Shown one piece after another: positions 10,302 to 18,989 of a stretch of DNA of 64,000 nt. The notes beneath the pieces are model-generated. The model was given only the letters and a program-made list of their open reading frames with translations. It was not told the DNA's origin and did no database searches. A program made the position numbers and the translations under genes. Origin of the DNA: CAVTYH01 sp963738835 (GTDB lineage: Bacteria; Planctomycetota; Planctomycetia; Pirellulales; JADZDJ01). The DNA is taken from NCBI GenBank assembly GCA_963738835.1, contig CAVTYH010000002.1:62001-126000 (forward strand), read 5' to 3'. Numbering within the stretch: the stretch's first letter is position 1; each line of letters starts with the position of its first letter.

Positions 10302-10645
10302 TTGTGCCGAGCCTTCGAGCTCACCGTCCGCTCGCCCATTGGGTCGTTCCATGGGTTCGAGCCGGAGGTTCTTGCCAGGTCGCACTTTCCCAAACCGTTC
10401 TTTCGTCGTTCACGCAGACGGCGGTATGTCCAGGCCGACGGCAAACAGCACAGTCTGCGAGCCGATCGGAAAAAAGCATTCACTTTATACCACGAGCTGA
10501 TGCGTGCGTCTCAGTCGCCCAAGCGCGGGTCATGAGCCGCTGGCAGCGATCGTCGATAACTTTTGGGGCTGGTGACAGAAGTATCGCTCGGACGCGACTT
10601 ATGAGGTGGTATCTGAGCCGACTGCAAGCGGTCACGCAGTGTTAA
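10302..10645 (+). pseudogene. Remnant of a phage-type tyrosine recombinase (integrase), N-terminal part
   Basis: The readable pieces are FPKPFFRRSRRRRYVQADGK then RADRKKAFTLYHELM (to about 10515), HEPLAAIVDNFWGW (10531-10572), an in-frame TGA, QKYRSDATYE, and finally WYLSRLQAVTQC ending in a stop at 10645. This order matches the N-terminal arm-binding and SAM-like core-binding domain of planctomycete integrases (YV..GKQ, DKxxAF..YHELM, Y.WY...LQ). The catalytic domain with the R-H-R-Y residues is gone. At least two frameshifts plus a nonsense codon and loss of the C-terminus show true decay. Together with the tRNA-Arg fragment it marks an old integrated element. Confidence 0.65.
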
Positions 10646-10872
10646 CACCTGCTCACATAATTATCTTTTGCGATGCTGCCTGCTCTGGTCGTACGGGGAC
10701 CCGTTGGGGTCCCAGATGACAGCGCCTGTGAACGAATGGGTGACAGAACGTTTGAGGATCACTTCGCTTTTTACTCGAGCCGCACTGTCTGATGGGTATA
10801 TGGTGGAATTGCGATTCGTTACACTAAAGTCGCGTAACGCCACAGCGGGGCTGTCTTTCTTTTCGAGTTAAT

Positions 10873-12744
10873 TTGGCTGCACACACTGAATTCATGTCTG
10901 AAATCAACTCTTCATTATGCGCTCAACCCCAGGGAGTTTCGCGCCTTCCCGATGGTGCGCTTTGCTGGTGCGTTTGGTCGCCGCTTTGGAACGACGTGCG
11001 GTTGAAATTGTGGACAAATAGCGGCGACCGCCTCGAGCGCCCTATGCACTCCGCGGACGACGGCTATTTCTCGCACGTAGAACCAGCAAGCGCATCGGTG
11101 CTACGTTACGCTTATGCATTAGGATTAGAAGCACGCGAGTTACCTGATCCGGCTTCTCGATGGCAGCCCGATGGCGTACATCAACCATCGGGCATTTACC
11201 TACCTGAAGAGTTCGAGTGGTCCGATCAAGTATGGCAAGGTATTTCGCTGCGCGAACTGGTGATTTATGAGTTGCACGTTGGCACGTTCACGCCGCAGGG
11301 GACGTTTTCGGCCATCATTCCCCGCCTTAGCGAATTGCGCGAATTGGGGGTGACGGCCATCGAGCTGATGCCGGTCGCCCAGTTTCCGGGAAGCCGCAAC
11401 TGGGGATACGACGGCGTTCACCCTTACGCAGTACAAAATACCTACGGCGGACCGCAAGAAATGCAGAAATTGGTAGATGCCTGTCACCGCGAAGGCTTGG
11501 CCGTGCTGCTCGACGTGGTTTACAACCATCTCGGTCCCGAGGGCAATTACCTTGGTCTATTCGGGCCATACTTCACAGACCGTTATCATACGCCCTGGGG
11601 TTGCGCCTGGAATTATGACGGCCCGGAAAGTGATCCGGTGCGAAGTTTCGTGATTGAGAGCGCCTGCCAATGGGCGCGCGACTTCCACATCGATGGCTTG
11701 CGGCTCGACGCGGTGCAAGCCATTTATGATCTAAGCGCACGGCATGTCCTGGCAGAGATCCAACAGGCCGTGCAGGCGGAAGCGGCCCGGCAGCAGCGCC
11801 AAGTGGTGGTGATTGCCGAAACGAATCAGAACGATCCCCGTTTACTGTCGCCGCCGGAGCACGGCGGCTGCGCCATGGACGCCGTGTGGAGCGACGATTT
11901 TCATCATAGCCTGCACGCCCTGTTAACCGGCGAGCGAGAAGGTTATTACATGGATTTCGGTGCTCCGGCAAACGTAGTCAAAGCCGTCGAAAGTGTTTTT
12001 GTCTACGACGGCTGCTACAGCCCGTTTCACCGGCGGCGTCACGGGAATTTGGTTCGCAGCTTCGGGAGAGAGCGGTTCGTCACGTGCATCCAGAACCATG
12101 ATCAGGTGGGAAATCGCGCCCGTGGCGAGCGGCTGTCGGCATTGCTCTCGCCGGAAAAACTGCGACTCGCGGCGGCACTCGCGCTGTTGGCACCCACGAC
12201 GCCGCTTTTGTTCATGGGGGAAGAGTATGCTGAACGCAATCCCTTTCTTTACTTCTGCTCTTTCGACGACGCGCATTTAATCGAAGCAGTTCGGCAGGGA
12301 CGTCGCAAAGAATTTGAATCACTTGCTTTCGCTTGGGATCGGGAAATTTCCGATCCCCAATCCCCGGCCACGTTTGCAACCAGCCGGCTTGATTGGCGTT
12401 GGGAAGGAGATCCTCTGCAAGCCGGTTTGAGACGTCTATACCACGATCTCCTGACAGCCCGGCGAAATCTGAAAATGCTGACCGATTTCACCTCCACTTC
12501 AGCCCGTCTGGAAAGCCCTTTCGGCGAGGCGATGCTGCTGTGTGTGCAACACGGCAGATTGCCTGGGGCTACAGTTTTTGCGAACCTGAGCAACAAACCG
12601 TTGGAATTCGTTCCGCCAACCGAGTCGAGAACAACCTTGCTGCTGACAACCGAAAATGCTCGCTATGGCGGCCGCCGAGGAAATTTGCATCCAATCGATG
12701 AATTACTGGATTTTGAAGTGGTACTTTGGGGACCGTGCCCGTGA
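10873..12744 (+). CDS. treZ: Malto-oligosyltrehalose trehalohydrolase (TreZ)
   Basis: GH13 enzyme that cleaves trehalose from the end of maltooligosyl-trehalose made by TreY. About 616-623 aa, near the family norm. N-terminal CBM48-like domain, then the GH13 barrel: LRELVIYELHVGTFTPQG, DVVYNHLGPEGNYL, the nucleophile region DGLRLDAVQAI (Asp near 278), acid VVIAETNQND (Glu near 316), and transition-state Asp in QNHDQVGNRARGERL (near 408). LLFMGEEYAERNPFLYF is typical of TreZ. The open frame begins at TTG 10873; the ATG at 10894 is an equally good start. Its stop overlaps the treY start, so the two are translationally coupled. Confidence 0.94.
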   Translation: MAAHTEFMSEINSSLCAQPQGVSRLPDGALCWCVWSPLWNDVRLKLWTNSGDRLERPMHSADDGYFSHVEPASASVLRYAYALGLEARELPDPASRWQPDGVHQPSGIYLPEEFEWSDQVWQGISLRELVIYELHVGTFTPQGTFSAIIPRLSELRELGVTAIELMPVAQFPGSRNWGYDGVHPYAVQNTYGGPQEMQKLVDACHREGLAVLLDVVYNHLGPEGNYLGLFGPYFTDRYHTPWGCAWNYDGPESDPVRSFVIESACQWARDFHIDGLRLDAVQAIYDLSARHVLAEIQQAVQAEAARQQRQVVVIAETNQNDPRLLSPPEHGGCAMDAVWSDDFHHSLHALLTGEREGYYMDFGAPANVVKAVESVFVYDGCYSPFHRRRHGNLVRSFGRERFVTCIQNHDQVGNRARGERLSALLSPEKLRLAAALALLAPTTPLLFMGEEYAERNPFLYFCSFDDAHLIEAVRQGRRKEFESLAFAWDREISDPQSPATFATSRLDWRWEGDPLQAGLRRLYHDLLTARRNLKMLTDFTSTSARLESPFGEAMLLCVQHGRLPGATVFANLSNKPLEFVPPTESRTTLLLTTENARYGGRRGNLHPIDELLDFEVVLWGPCP

Positions 12745-15700
12745 TAGACGCAGAAATTTCCTCATCCGACGACATTCTCGTGGCGCAGGTGCTCGCGCAC
12801 CTTGCACGGCGCCATACCGTTCCTCGCGCCACTTACCGAATTCAGTTTCGCGCGGAATTCGACTTTTACGGGGCGGCCGACGTCGTTCCTTACCTCGCTG
12901 ATTTGGGAATTTCCCACATCTATGCCTCCCCATTCTTAACGACAATACCTGGCAGTTCGCACGGTTACGATGTTTGCAGCCACTCGGAATTGAATCTAGA
13001 GATTGGTGGTGCGACTGGCTTCACCCAGTTAGTTAGGGAACTGCGACAACATCGGATGGGACTGTTGGCCGACATTGTTCCGAATCATATGAGCGCCAGT
13101 TCGTACAATCCCTGGTGGCGCGATGTTTTGGAAAACGGCCCCAATTCCCCGTTTGCGCAGTTTTTCGACATCGATTGGCAGCCCATCAAAGACGAACTAA
13201 CCAATAAAGTGCTGCTGCCGATTCTGGGGCGGCAATATGGTGTGGCATTGGAAAATGGTGAATTGCAGATCGAACACCGAGACGGCGGTTTTGAAATTCG
13301 CTATTTCGACAAGTTTTTGCCGATGGGACCAAAGACCGCGTTGCCCATACTAACTCTTGGACTGGAGAAACTGGCAGCGCAGCTGGGCGCCGATTCCCCG
13401 CATTATGTGGAACTTCAAAGCATTCTTACTGCGTTGGAGCACTTGCCTCCACAGACCGCTACATCCATTGAAGCCACGATTGAACGTCAGCGCGAAAAAG
13501 AAGTCATCAAGAGGCGGTTGAATGATCTTCAGTCAGTATGCCCCGCCGTTCACGAATTCGTTAACGATCGACTGCGCGAAATTAACGGCCGTCCTGGTGA
13601 TCCCCACAGCTTCGACTTGTTGGATTTGGTACTCTCCGAACAGGCATATCGCTTGTGTTACTGGCGCACCGCCTCGGATGAAATCAACTATCGCCGCTTC
13701 TTCGACATCAACGAACTGGCTGCACTATGCATGGAAAATCCGCTCGTGTTCTTCCGCACCCACCAGTTCATCATGCAATTAGCCGCGTGCGGCCTGATTG
13801 ATGGGTTCCGCGTTGATCATGTCGACGGTTTGTTTGCCCCGGAGCAATATTTGTGGCGGCTTCAATGGCAGTACCTAGTGGAAGTAGTCCGCTGGCGAAT
13901 GCTGGTGCAAGAGCAACTCGGTCTGGGCGCCGACTCGACGGGAGAAAAAGAATTTGAATTGGCCGTGGAAACTCTTGCTCGAATAAATGCTGATACGACC
14001 GGCAGCCGGGCTAGTGGACCCATTGCCAACGACCCTCAGAATGAGCCGCATCGGTTGGCACGGCTTGTGGAACGATTATGCACACGGTTGAAACTTCCCA
14101 TCCCCGTTGCTGAAGATTGGATGGCAGTGCTAGGAGTCGACCTGGACACTGCCACGGCGTTGGATGGTTCCGCACTTTCAACCGACTTTGAGTCAACAGA
14201 GTTATCCTCTTCCGATTCCGCCACAGCTGGAGACCCCCCACTCTTCGTCCTGGTGGAAAAGATTTTGGGTCCAAACGAGCCGCTTCCAGAACGTTGGCCT
14301 GTGGCCGGAACAACTGGATACGCTTTCTTGCGCTCTTGTAACGGTGTGCTTATCGATCCCACAGGTTGGGAAATAATCGACAAGAATTACGCCCGGTTAT
14401 CACCCGATACCGCTGACTATGATTGCGCAGCAAAAGCCGGCAAGCAACTGATTCTCCGTGCCGCAATGGCCAGCGAATTACAAATGCTGGCCCATCGTTT
14501 GAACTGCATCTCGGAGCAACATCGTGCATCGCGCGACTTCACGCTGAATTCGCTACGGCTGGCACTGCGTGACGTGCTGGTTTGCTTCCCGGTGTATCGT
14601 GTTTATCCTCGCCGGGGCATCGTTGCGGAGCGCGATCAGCGCTTTGTGCGCCAGGCCGTCGCAATGGCCAAACAGCGCAACCCGGCAACCGATCCAGGCG
14701 TGTTCGACTTCATCCAGCAAGTGCTGCTGCTGGAACATCCGCCAGGATTGAGTCAGCAGGCGATCGATGAGCGAGAATTATTTGCGGGACGATTCCAGCA
14801 GGTCACCAGTCCTGTCATGGCCAAAGGAGTGGAAGACACCGCTTTTTACGTTTACGCCCCGTTGCTTTCGGCTAACGAAGTGGGGAGTGATCCGTCACAA
14901 CCGGCCGTAACTGTCGAGGCCTTTCATGCCGATGCGCAAGTTCGACAGCAGCATTGGCCTCATGCCATGTTGGCCAGCTCAACGCACGACACCAAGCGAT
15001 CCGAAGACGTGCGCGCCCGCCTCAACGTGTTGTCGGAAGAGCCGCAAAAGTGGCAAAACGCCATTCGCCGATGGAGCAAATTGAATCGCCGCTGGCGATG
15101 CACAGTGGAAGGCCTTTTGGCTCCCGATGCGAACGACGAATATATCTTCTACCAAAGCCTGCTGGGCATTTGGCCGTTGAGCACTCCCGAGCCACATACA
15201 CACTCCGACCTGGTCCTACGTCTGCAATGCTATATGGAAAAGGCTACTCGCGAAGCAAAGCGGCATACAAGCTGGATCCGTCCCAATCAACAATACGATG
15301 AAGCGCTGCGAGAATTTGTCGCGAATACATTAACGACCGTCGAAGACAATCGCTTCTTGTCTAATTTCCTCGATTTTCAACGCGTTTTGGCTCACTGGGG
15401 TCTGATCAATTCCCTTTCGCAACTCGTATTAAAGCTCACAGCACCTGGTTTTCCCGACATTTACCAGGGCCAGGAATTGTGGGATTTCAGCCTTGTTGAT
15501 CCCGATAATCGCCGACCCGTCGATTACCGTGTCCTGCTACACATGTTGAAATCCTTGGTGGAGCAAGTGCGCCTGCAGGATGCATTGAGCGATTTGGCTG
15601 CTGAGCTCGCCCAACATGTCGATGACCCACGGCTCAAACTATTTGTCACTTGGCGGCTGCTCACGCTCCGTGCACAATTGCCCGCTCTGTTCGATCGGGG

Positions 15701-16031
15701 GCAATATATTCCGCTCCGGACCTTGGGCCCGGGGGCCGACCACCTCATTGCTTTTGCGCGGCGGCTAGTCGAGCCGACGATGTCGTGCCTGGTCGTTGTC
15801 CCTCGTCTCTTGCGGCGTCTGACGACCCAGATCGGGGCCGAGGATTCTGCTCATACACAGCCGAGCGACCACGCATTATGGCAAGACACTTTTGTAGAAT
15901 GCAAAGAATTGGCGGGATCGAAACTCACGAGTGCTTTCACGGATCGTGCACTGGAATTGGAGCCACTCGTCCCAGTCGTCGAATTGTTCGACACCTTGCC
16001 GGTTTGGGTCGGATTCTCAAATGATCGTTAG
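12741..16031 (+). CDS. treY: Malto-oligosyltrehalose synthase (TreY)
   Basis: GH13 intramolecular transglycosylase that turns the reducing-end alpha-1,4 link of maltodextrin into alpha,alpha-1,1, giving the substrate of TreZ. Markers: PRATYRIQFRAEFDFYGAAD, ASPFLTTIPGSSHGYDV, DIVPNHMS, nucleophile region DGFRVDHVDGL (Asp near residue 360), FVLVEKILGPNEPLPERW (Glu near 505), AKGVEDTAFY, and STHDTKRSEDVRARL (Asp near 750). I chose GTG 12741 because GTGA overlaps the treZ stop by 4 bases; TTG 12726 is an in-frame alternative. At about 1,096 aa it is longer than many TreY proteins (700-950), with extra sequence around residues 400-500 before the acid/base Glu. The frame is intact over 3.3 kb. Confidence 0.94.
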   Translation: MIDAEISSSDDILVAQVLAHLARRHTVPRATYRIQFRAEFDFYGAADVVPYLADLGISHIYASPFLTTIPGSSHGYDVCSHSELNLEIGGATGFTQLVRELRQHRMGLLADIVPNHMSASSYNPWWRDVLENGPNSPFAQFFDIDWQPIKDELTNKVLLPILGRQYGVALENGELQIEHRDGGFEIRYFDKFLPMGPKTALPILTLGLEKLAAQLGADSPHYVELQSILTALEHLPPQTATSIEATIERQREKEVIKRRLNDLQSVCPAVHEFVNDRLREINGRPGDPHSFDLLDLVLSEQAYRLCYWRTASDEINYRRFFDINELAALCMENPLVFFRTHQFIMQLAACGLIDGFRVDHVDGLFAPEQYLWRLQWQYLVEVVRWRMLVQEQLGLGADSTGEKEFELAVETLARINADTTGSRASGPIANDPQNEPHRLARLVERLCTRLKLPIPVAEDWMAVLGVDLDTATALDGSALSTDFESTELSSSDSATAGDPPLFVLVEKILGPNEPLPERWPVAGTTGYAFLRSCNGVLIDPTGWEIIDKNYARLSPDTADYDCAAKAGKQLILRAAMASELQMLAHRLNCISEQHRASRDFTLNSLRLALRDVLVCFPVYRVYPRRGIVAERDQRFVRQAVAMAKQRNPATDPGVFDFIQQVLLLEHPPGLSQQAIDERELFAGRFQQVTSPVMAKGVEDTAFYVYAPLLSANEVGSDPSQPAVTVEAFHADAQVRQQHWPHAMLASSTHDTKRSEDVRARLNVLSEEPQKWQNAIRRWSKLNRRWRCTVEGLLAPDANDEYIFYQSLLGIWPLSTPEPHTHSDLVLRLQCYMEKATREAKRHTSWIRPNQQYDEALREFVANTLTTVEDNRFLSNFLDFQRVLAHWGLINSLSQLVLKLTAPGFPDIYQGQELWDFSLVDPDNRRPVDYRVLLHMLKSLVEQVRLQDALSDLAAELAQHVDDPRLKLFVTWRLLTLRAQLPALFDRGQYIPLRTLGPGADHLIAFARRLVEPTMSCLVVVPRLLRRLTTQIGAEDSAHTQPSDHALWQDTFVECKELAGSKLTSAFTDRALELEPLVPVVELFDTLPVWVGFSNDR

Positions 16032-16085
16032 CGTCAGATGTGCGTTGTGGATTTTATTTCTTCGTTGGGCTTGAATACGTTTTGC

Positions 16086-16116
16086 AAGGAGGAACATAGA
16101 CCATGAGGGAAAAGGA
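16086..16116 (+). promoter_or_regulatory. treS ribosome-binding site with four GGA motifs (possible CsrA site)
   Basis: A near-perfect Shine-Dalgarno AAGGAGG (16086-16092) lies 10 bases before the treS ATG (16103). GGA triplets, the core of CsrA sites, occur at 16088, 16091, 16108 and 16114, on both sides of the start codon. A CsrA homologue is encoded at 25.4 kb. That CsrA binds here is inference. Confidence 0.4.
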
Positions 16117-17800
16117 CCCCCTGTGGTATCAGAATGCCATTTTTTATGAAGTTTACGTCCGTGGCTTTCAGGACAGCACCCAGGACGGTAACGGCGACCT
16201 GCCCGGCTTGACCAGCCGACTCGATTATCTGAAGGAACTGGGCATCGATTGTCTTTGGCTCATGCCTATCTATCAGTCGCCCCTGAGAGATGATGGATAT
16301 GACATATCGGACTTCCGAAAAATCCATCCTGCCATCGGCTCAGTGGCCGATTTTGAGAATCTCACGAACGCGGCGCACTCCCGCGGCATCCGCATCATTG
16401 CCGACCTCGTGATCAGCCACACGTCCGACCAGCATCCGTGGTTTCAAGAAGCACGTCGCGATCCTCGCTCTGCCAAACGCGATTACTACGTCTGGAGCGA
16501 TACCGACGAAAAATACAAAGATGCTCGGATCATATTCACCGATACCGAGCCTTCCAACTGGACCTGGGATCATGTCGCTCGGCAATATTATTGGCACCGC
16601 TTTTTCAGCCATCAGCCCGATCTCAACTATGAAAACCCGGAGGTCCGTAAGGAAATTCTCGACGTGATGGCATTCTGGCTCGATCGCGGGATCGATGGCT
16701 TTCGCGTGGATGCGGTGCCCTATCTGTACGAGCGAGACGGCACGAACTGCGAAAATTTGCCGGCCACACACGAATTCTGCAAGCAAATGCGGCAGTTTGT
16801 GGATCAGCACTACCCCGGTACGTTGCTGTTGGCCGAAGTTAATCAGTGGCCAGCCGATTTGGCGCCTTATTTTGGAAACGGCGACGAGTTTCACATGGCG
16901 TTCAATTTTCCGCTCATGCCGCGGATGTTCATGGCAATCCGAAGCGAGGAACGCCGGCCGATTGTCGACATCATGGAGAACATGCCGGCAATTCCTAGTT
17001 CTTGCCAGTGGGCATTGTTTCTCCGAAATCACGATGAGCTGACTTTGGAAATGGTGACCGACGAAGAGCGCGACTACATGTACAAAGAATATGCCCACGA
17101 TCCGCGCATGCGGCTGAACAAGGGAATCCGACGACGGTTAGCGCCGCTTATGAAGAATGGGCGCCGCCAGATAGAACTGCTGCACAGCCTGCTGTTTACC
17201 TTGCCCGGGAGCCCCGTCCTCTATTACGGCGACGAGATTGGCATGGGTGATAACATCTATTTGGGCGACCGTGATGGCGTACGCACTCCGATGCAATGGA
17301 CAGGCGACCGCAACGCTGGGTTTTCTCGCGCCGATCCCTCGCAACTGTACCAGCCGCTCATCTTAGATCCACTTTACAACTTTCAGGCCATCAACGTGGA
17401 AGCCCAGCTCCGTTCACCGCACTCTTTGCTCAATTGGATGCGAAATTTAATTCGTGTGCGCAAACAACATCGTGCCTTCGGCCGCGGCAATGTGAAGTTC
17501 GTGCCGTCCGAGAATCACCGCATCGTGGCTTATGTGCGCGAGTACGATGGGGATGTCGTCTTGGTTGTCAACAACTTATCGCGGTTCGTTCAGCCTGTGC
17601 AGCTCGATTTGCGAACCTATGCTGGGATGGTTCCCGTGGAAATGTTCGGCAAGCTCGCTTTTCCGCGCATTGGCCAAGAACCGTATTTTGTCAGCCTCAG
17701 TCCGCATTCGTTCTATTGGTTTGTCTTGCAGCAGGGCGAGCCACGGCAGGAGCAGACAACCCAAAAGATGCCAATTCATGCTCCCGAAAGTAGCCATTAG
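16103..17800 (+). CDS. treS: Trehalose synthase (maltose alpha-D-glucosyltransferase, TreS)
   Basis: GH13 isomerase that interconverts maltose and trehalose. It begins with the TreS hallmark LWYQNAIFYEVYVRGFQDS, then DGNGDLPGLTSRLDYLKELGIDCLWLMP, DLVISHTSDQHPWFQEAR, YYVWSDTDEKYKDARIIF, WHRFFSHQPDLNYENPEV, nucleophile region DGFRVDAVPYLYERDGTNCENLP (Asp near 202), LLAEVNQWP (Glu near 244), LRNHDELTLEMVTDEER (Asp near 310) and PMQWTGDRNAGFS. 565 aa, the length of TreS without the fused maltokinase found in some bacteria; no Pep2-like gene is in the window. Strong SD at 16086-16092. Follows treY by 71 bp in one direction with treZ and treY. Confidence 0.95.
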   Translation: MREKDPLWYQNAIFYEVYVRGFQDSTQDGNGDLPGLTSRLDYLKELGIDCLWLMPIYQSPLRDDGYDISDFRKIHPAIGSVADFENLTNAAHSRGIRIIADLVISHTSDQHPWFQEARRDPRSAKRDYYVWSDTDEKYKDARIIFTDTEPSNWTWDHVARQYYWHRFFSHQPDLNYENPEVRKEILDVMAFWLDRGIDGFRVDAVPYLYERDGTNCENLPATHEFCKQMRQFVDQHYPGTLLLAEVNQWPADLAPYFGNGDEFHMAFNFPLMPRMFMAIRSEERRPIVDIMENMPAIPSSCQWALFLRNHDELTLEMVTDEERDYMYKEYAHDPRMRLNKGIRRRLAPLMKNGRRQIELLHSLLFTLPGSPVLYYGDEIGMGDNIYLGDRDGVRTPMQWTGDRNAGFSRADPSQLYQPLILDPLYNFQAINVEAQLRSPHSLLNWMRNLIRVRKQHRAFGRGNVKFVPSENHRIVAYVREYDGDVVLVVNNLSRFVQPVQLDLRTYAGMVPVEMFGKLAFPRIGQEPYFVSLSPHSFYWFVLQQGEPRQEQTTQKMPIHAPESSH

Positions 17801-17938
17801 TAGTCCCATCTGCGTCGAGTCCGACGACCCGCCCACAAGTCTCTCTCTGGTCGGGCACCAACTCGTCGAAGAGTTCGAGCGCCATGCCACAGCGTACACG
17901 ATCTATCGTTTCTTCCCTCAGTATCGTCTTACGAAGCC

Positions 17939-18516
17939 CTAAGTCTTATTCGCTCCGGTCCGACCGCGACTCTTCATGGATTTCGATTGGCTTTGGGATT
18001 TGATGCGGCGGCGGGCCGCAAGAGCTACGCCTCCACGTACGAGGTCGCGCTTGATCGCCAGCTCCCAGCAACCCTTCGCTTTTTTGTAATTGCCTTCCTC
18101 AGCGAACAAGTCGCCCAGCACCAGACAAAGCGTAGGAATACTCTCGAACTTCAAGGCCAACTTGGTCAAAGCGCGGATGGCATCGTCGCGAAAACCAAGC
18201 TTGTGGAGACAAAAGTGGTTTGGAGTTCCTCGGCAATGGGCTTATCTTCACCGGTGAACGTTGTGTCCAGGATTTCAGAACATGCGGCGAAATGCTGCAA
18301 GGCAGCTTCGCATTGAGCGAGCATGATTTTCGCACGGGGTCCACGCTCGGATACCTTCGAGAGAACTTCGAACACCGATTTCGCTGCCGCCAATTGACCT
18401 GCCTCAAAGAGCGCATCTCCAATCGCAAAAGCACGTGGAAAATCGAGAGTCAGCTTTTTATTGCCAAACTCGAACGTGTACGTTTTAGGATTTTGATCAG
18501 CTTGGGGCTTTGTCAT
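17939..18516 (-). CDS. TPR-type hypothetical protein, one frameshift
   Basis: About 190 aa. From the ATG at 18516 it reads MTKPQADQNPKTYTFEFGNK, then helical repeats FPRAFAIGDALFEAGQLAAA and PRAKIMLAQCEAALQHFAA. After a one-base shift near 18205 it continues ALTKLALKFESIPTLCLVLG, DLFAEEGNYKKAKGCWELAI and a basic Lys/Ser/Gln-rich tail. The helix pairs (GDALFEAGQLAAAKSVFEVL; GDLFAEEGNYKKAKGCWELA) are TPR-like. Probably a cytoplasmic scaffold; no enzyme motif. It converges with treS and is divergent from the GH15 gene. The open frame extends upstream of 18516, but that part does not look like protein. Confidence 0.6.
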
Positions 18517-18989
18517 GACTGAACATAGAATAATGCTGGTAGATACCGCCTTGAAACAATCCTTGTTTTTTCGTGTCGCGATTCTCATTATCGCAGAACG
18601 AACGAAGAAATACACTATACTCGCCACGGGCTTCGCATGCGAACAATATCGCCTTGCGCGAATCGGGATAAACTGCAAAATGAACTTACAGTTCAGATGC
18701 AATGCCAGCCCCGGAGCGCATGTTGTCAATCGCTGGACGAGGGTGCCAAGGTGTTTTGATGCCAATGGAGCTGATCTGCATGATTCTGTAGCAGGATTTC
18801 GCAAAAGCAGTTTCTGTTCGAGAATTCCGCCGAGACCACACAAACCGGAGGGATTTGAGGAGTTAGTGTCTGAGCCATGAGACCAACGAAATCGCATCGG
18901 GCGCGTGTCGAAGCAGGTTTGCGATGAATTCAAGGCAGTTCACCGTAATCGTATAGAATGCACCGTGAGATAAGTGTTGACGCGCCACG
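18517..18989. other. Divergent intergenic region, no gene seen
   Basis: 473 bp between the start of the TPR gene (minus) and the GH15 gene (plus). No convincing coding region; reading frames here have no recognisable protein. It should hold promoters for both genes, but I could not pick a clear -35/-10 pair. Confidence 0.4.

Noticed and set aside
10200..10385. Small basic minus-strand frame that might be an excisionase
   Set aside because: No HTH or RBS visible and composition fits a shadow of the plus-strand remnant region.
17801..17942. Plus-strand frame past the treS stop
   Set aside because: It is in a different frame from TreS, has no start signal, and TreS already has its normal length.
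18517..18933. Upstream extension of the TPR gene to 18933
   Set aside because: The extra 139 residues have no protein-like pattern; ATG 18516 begins the conserved-looking part.
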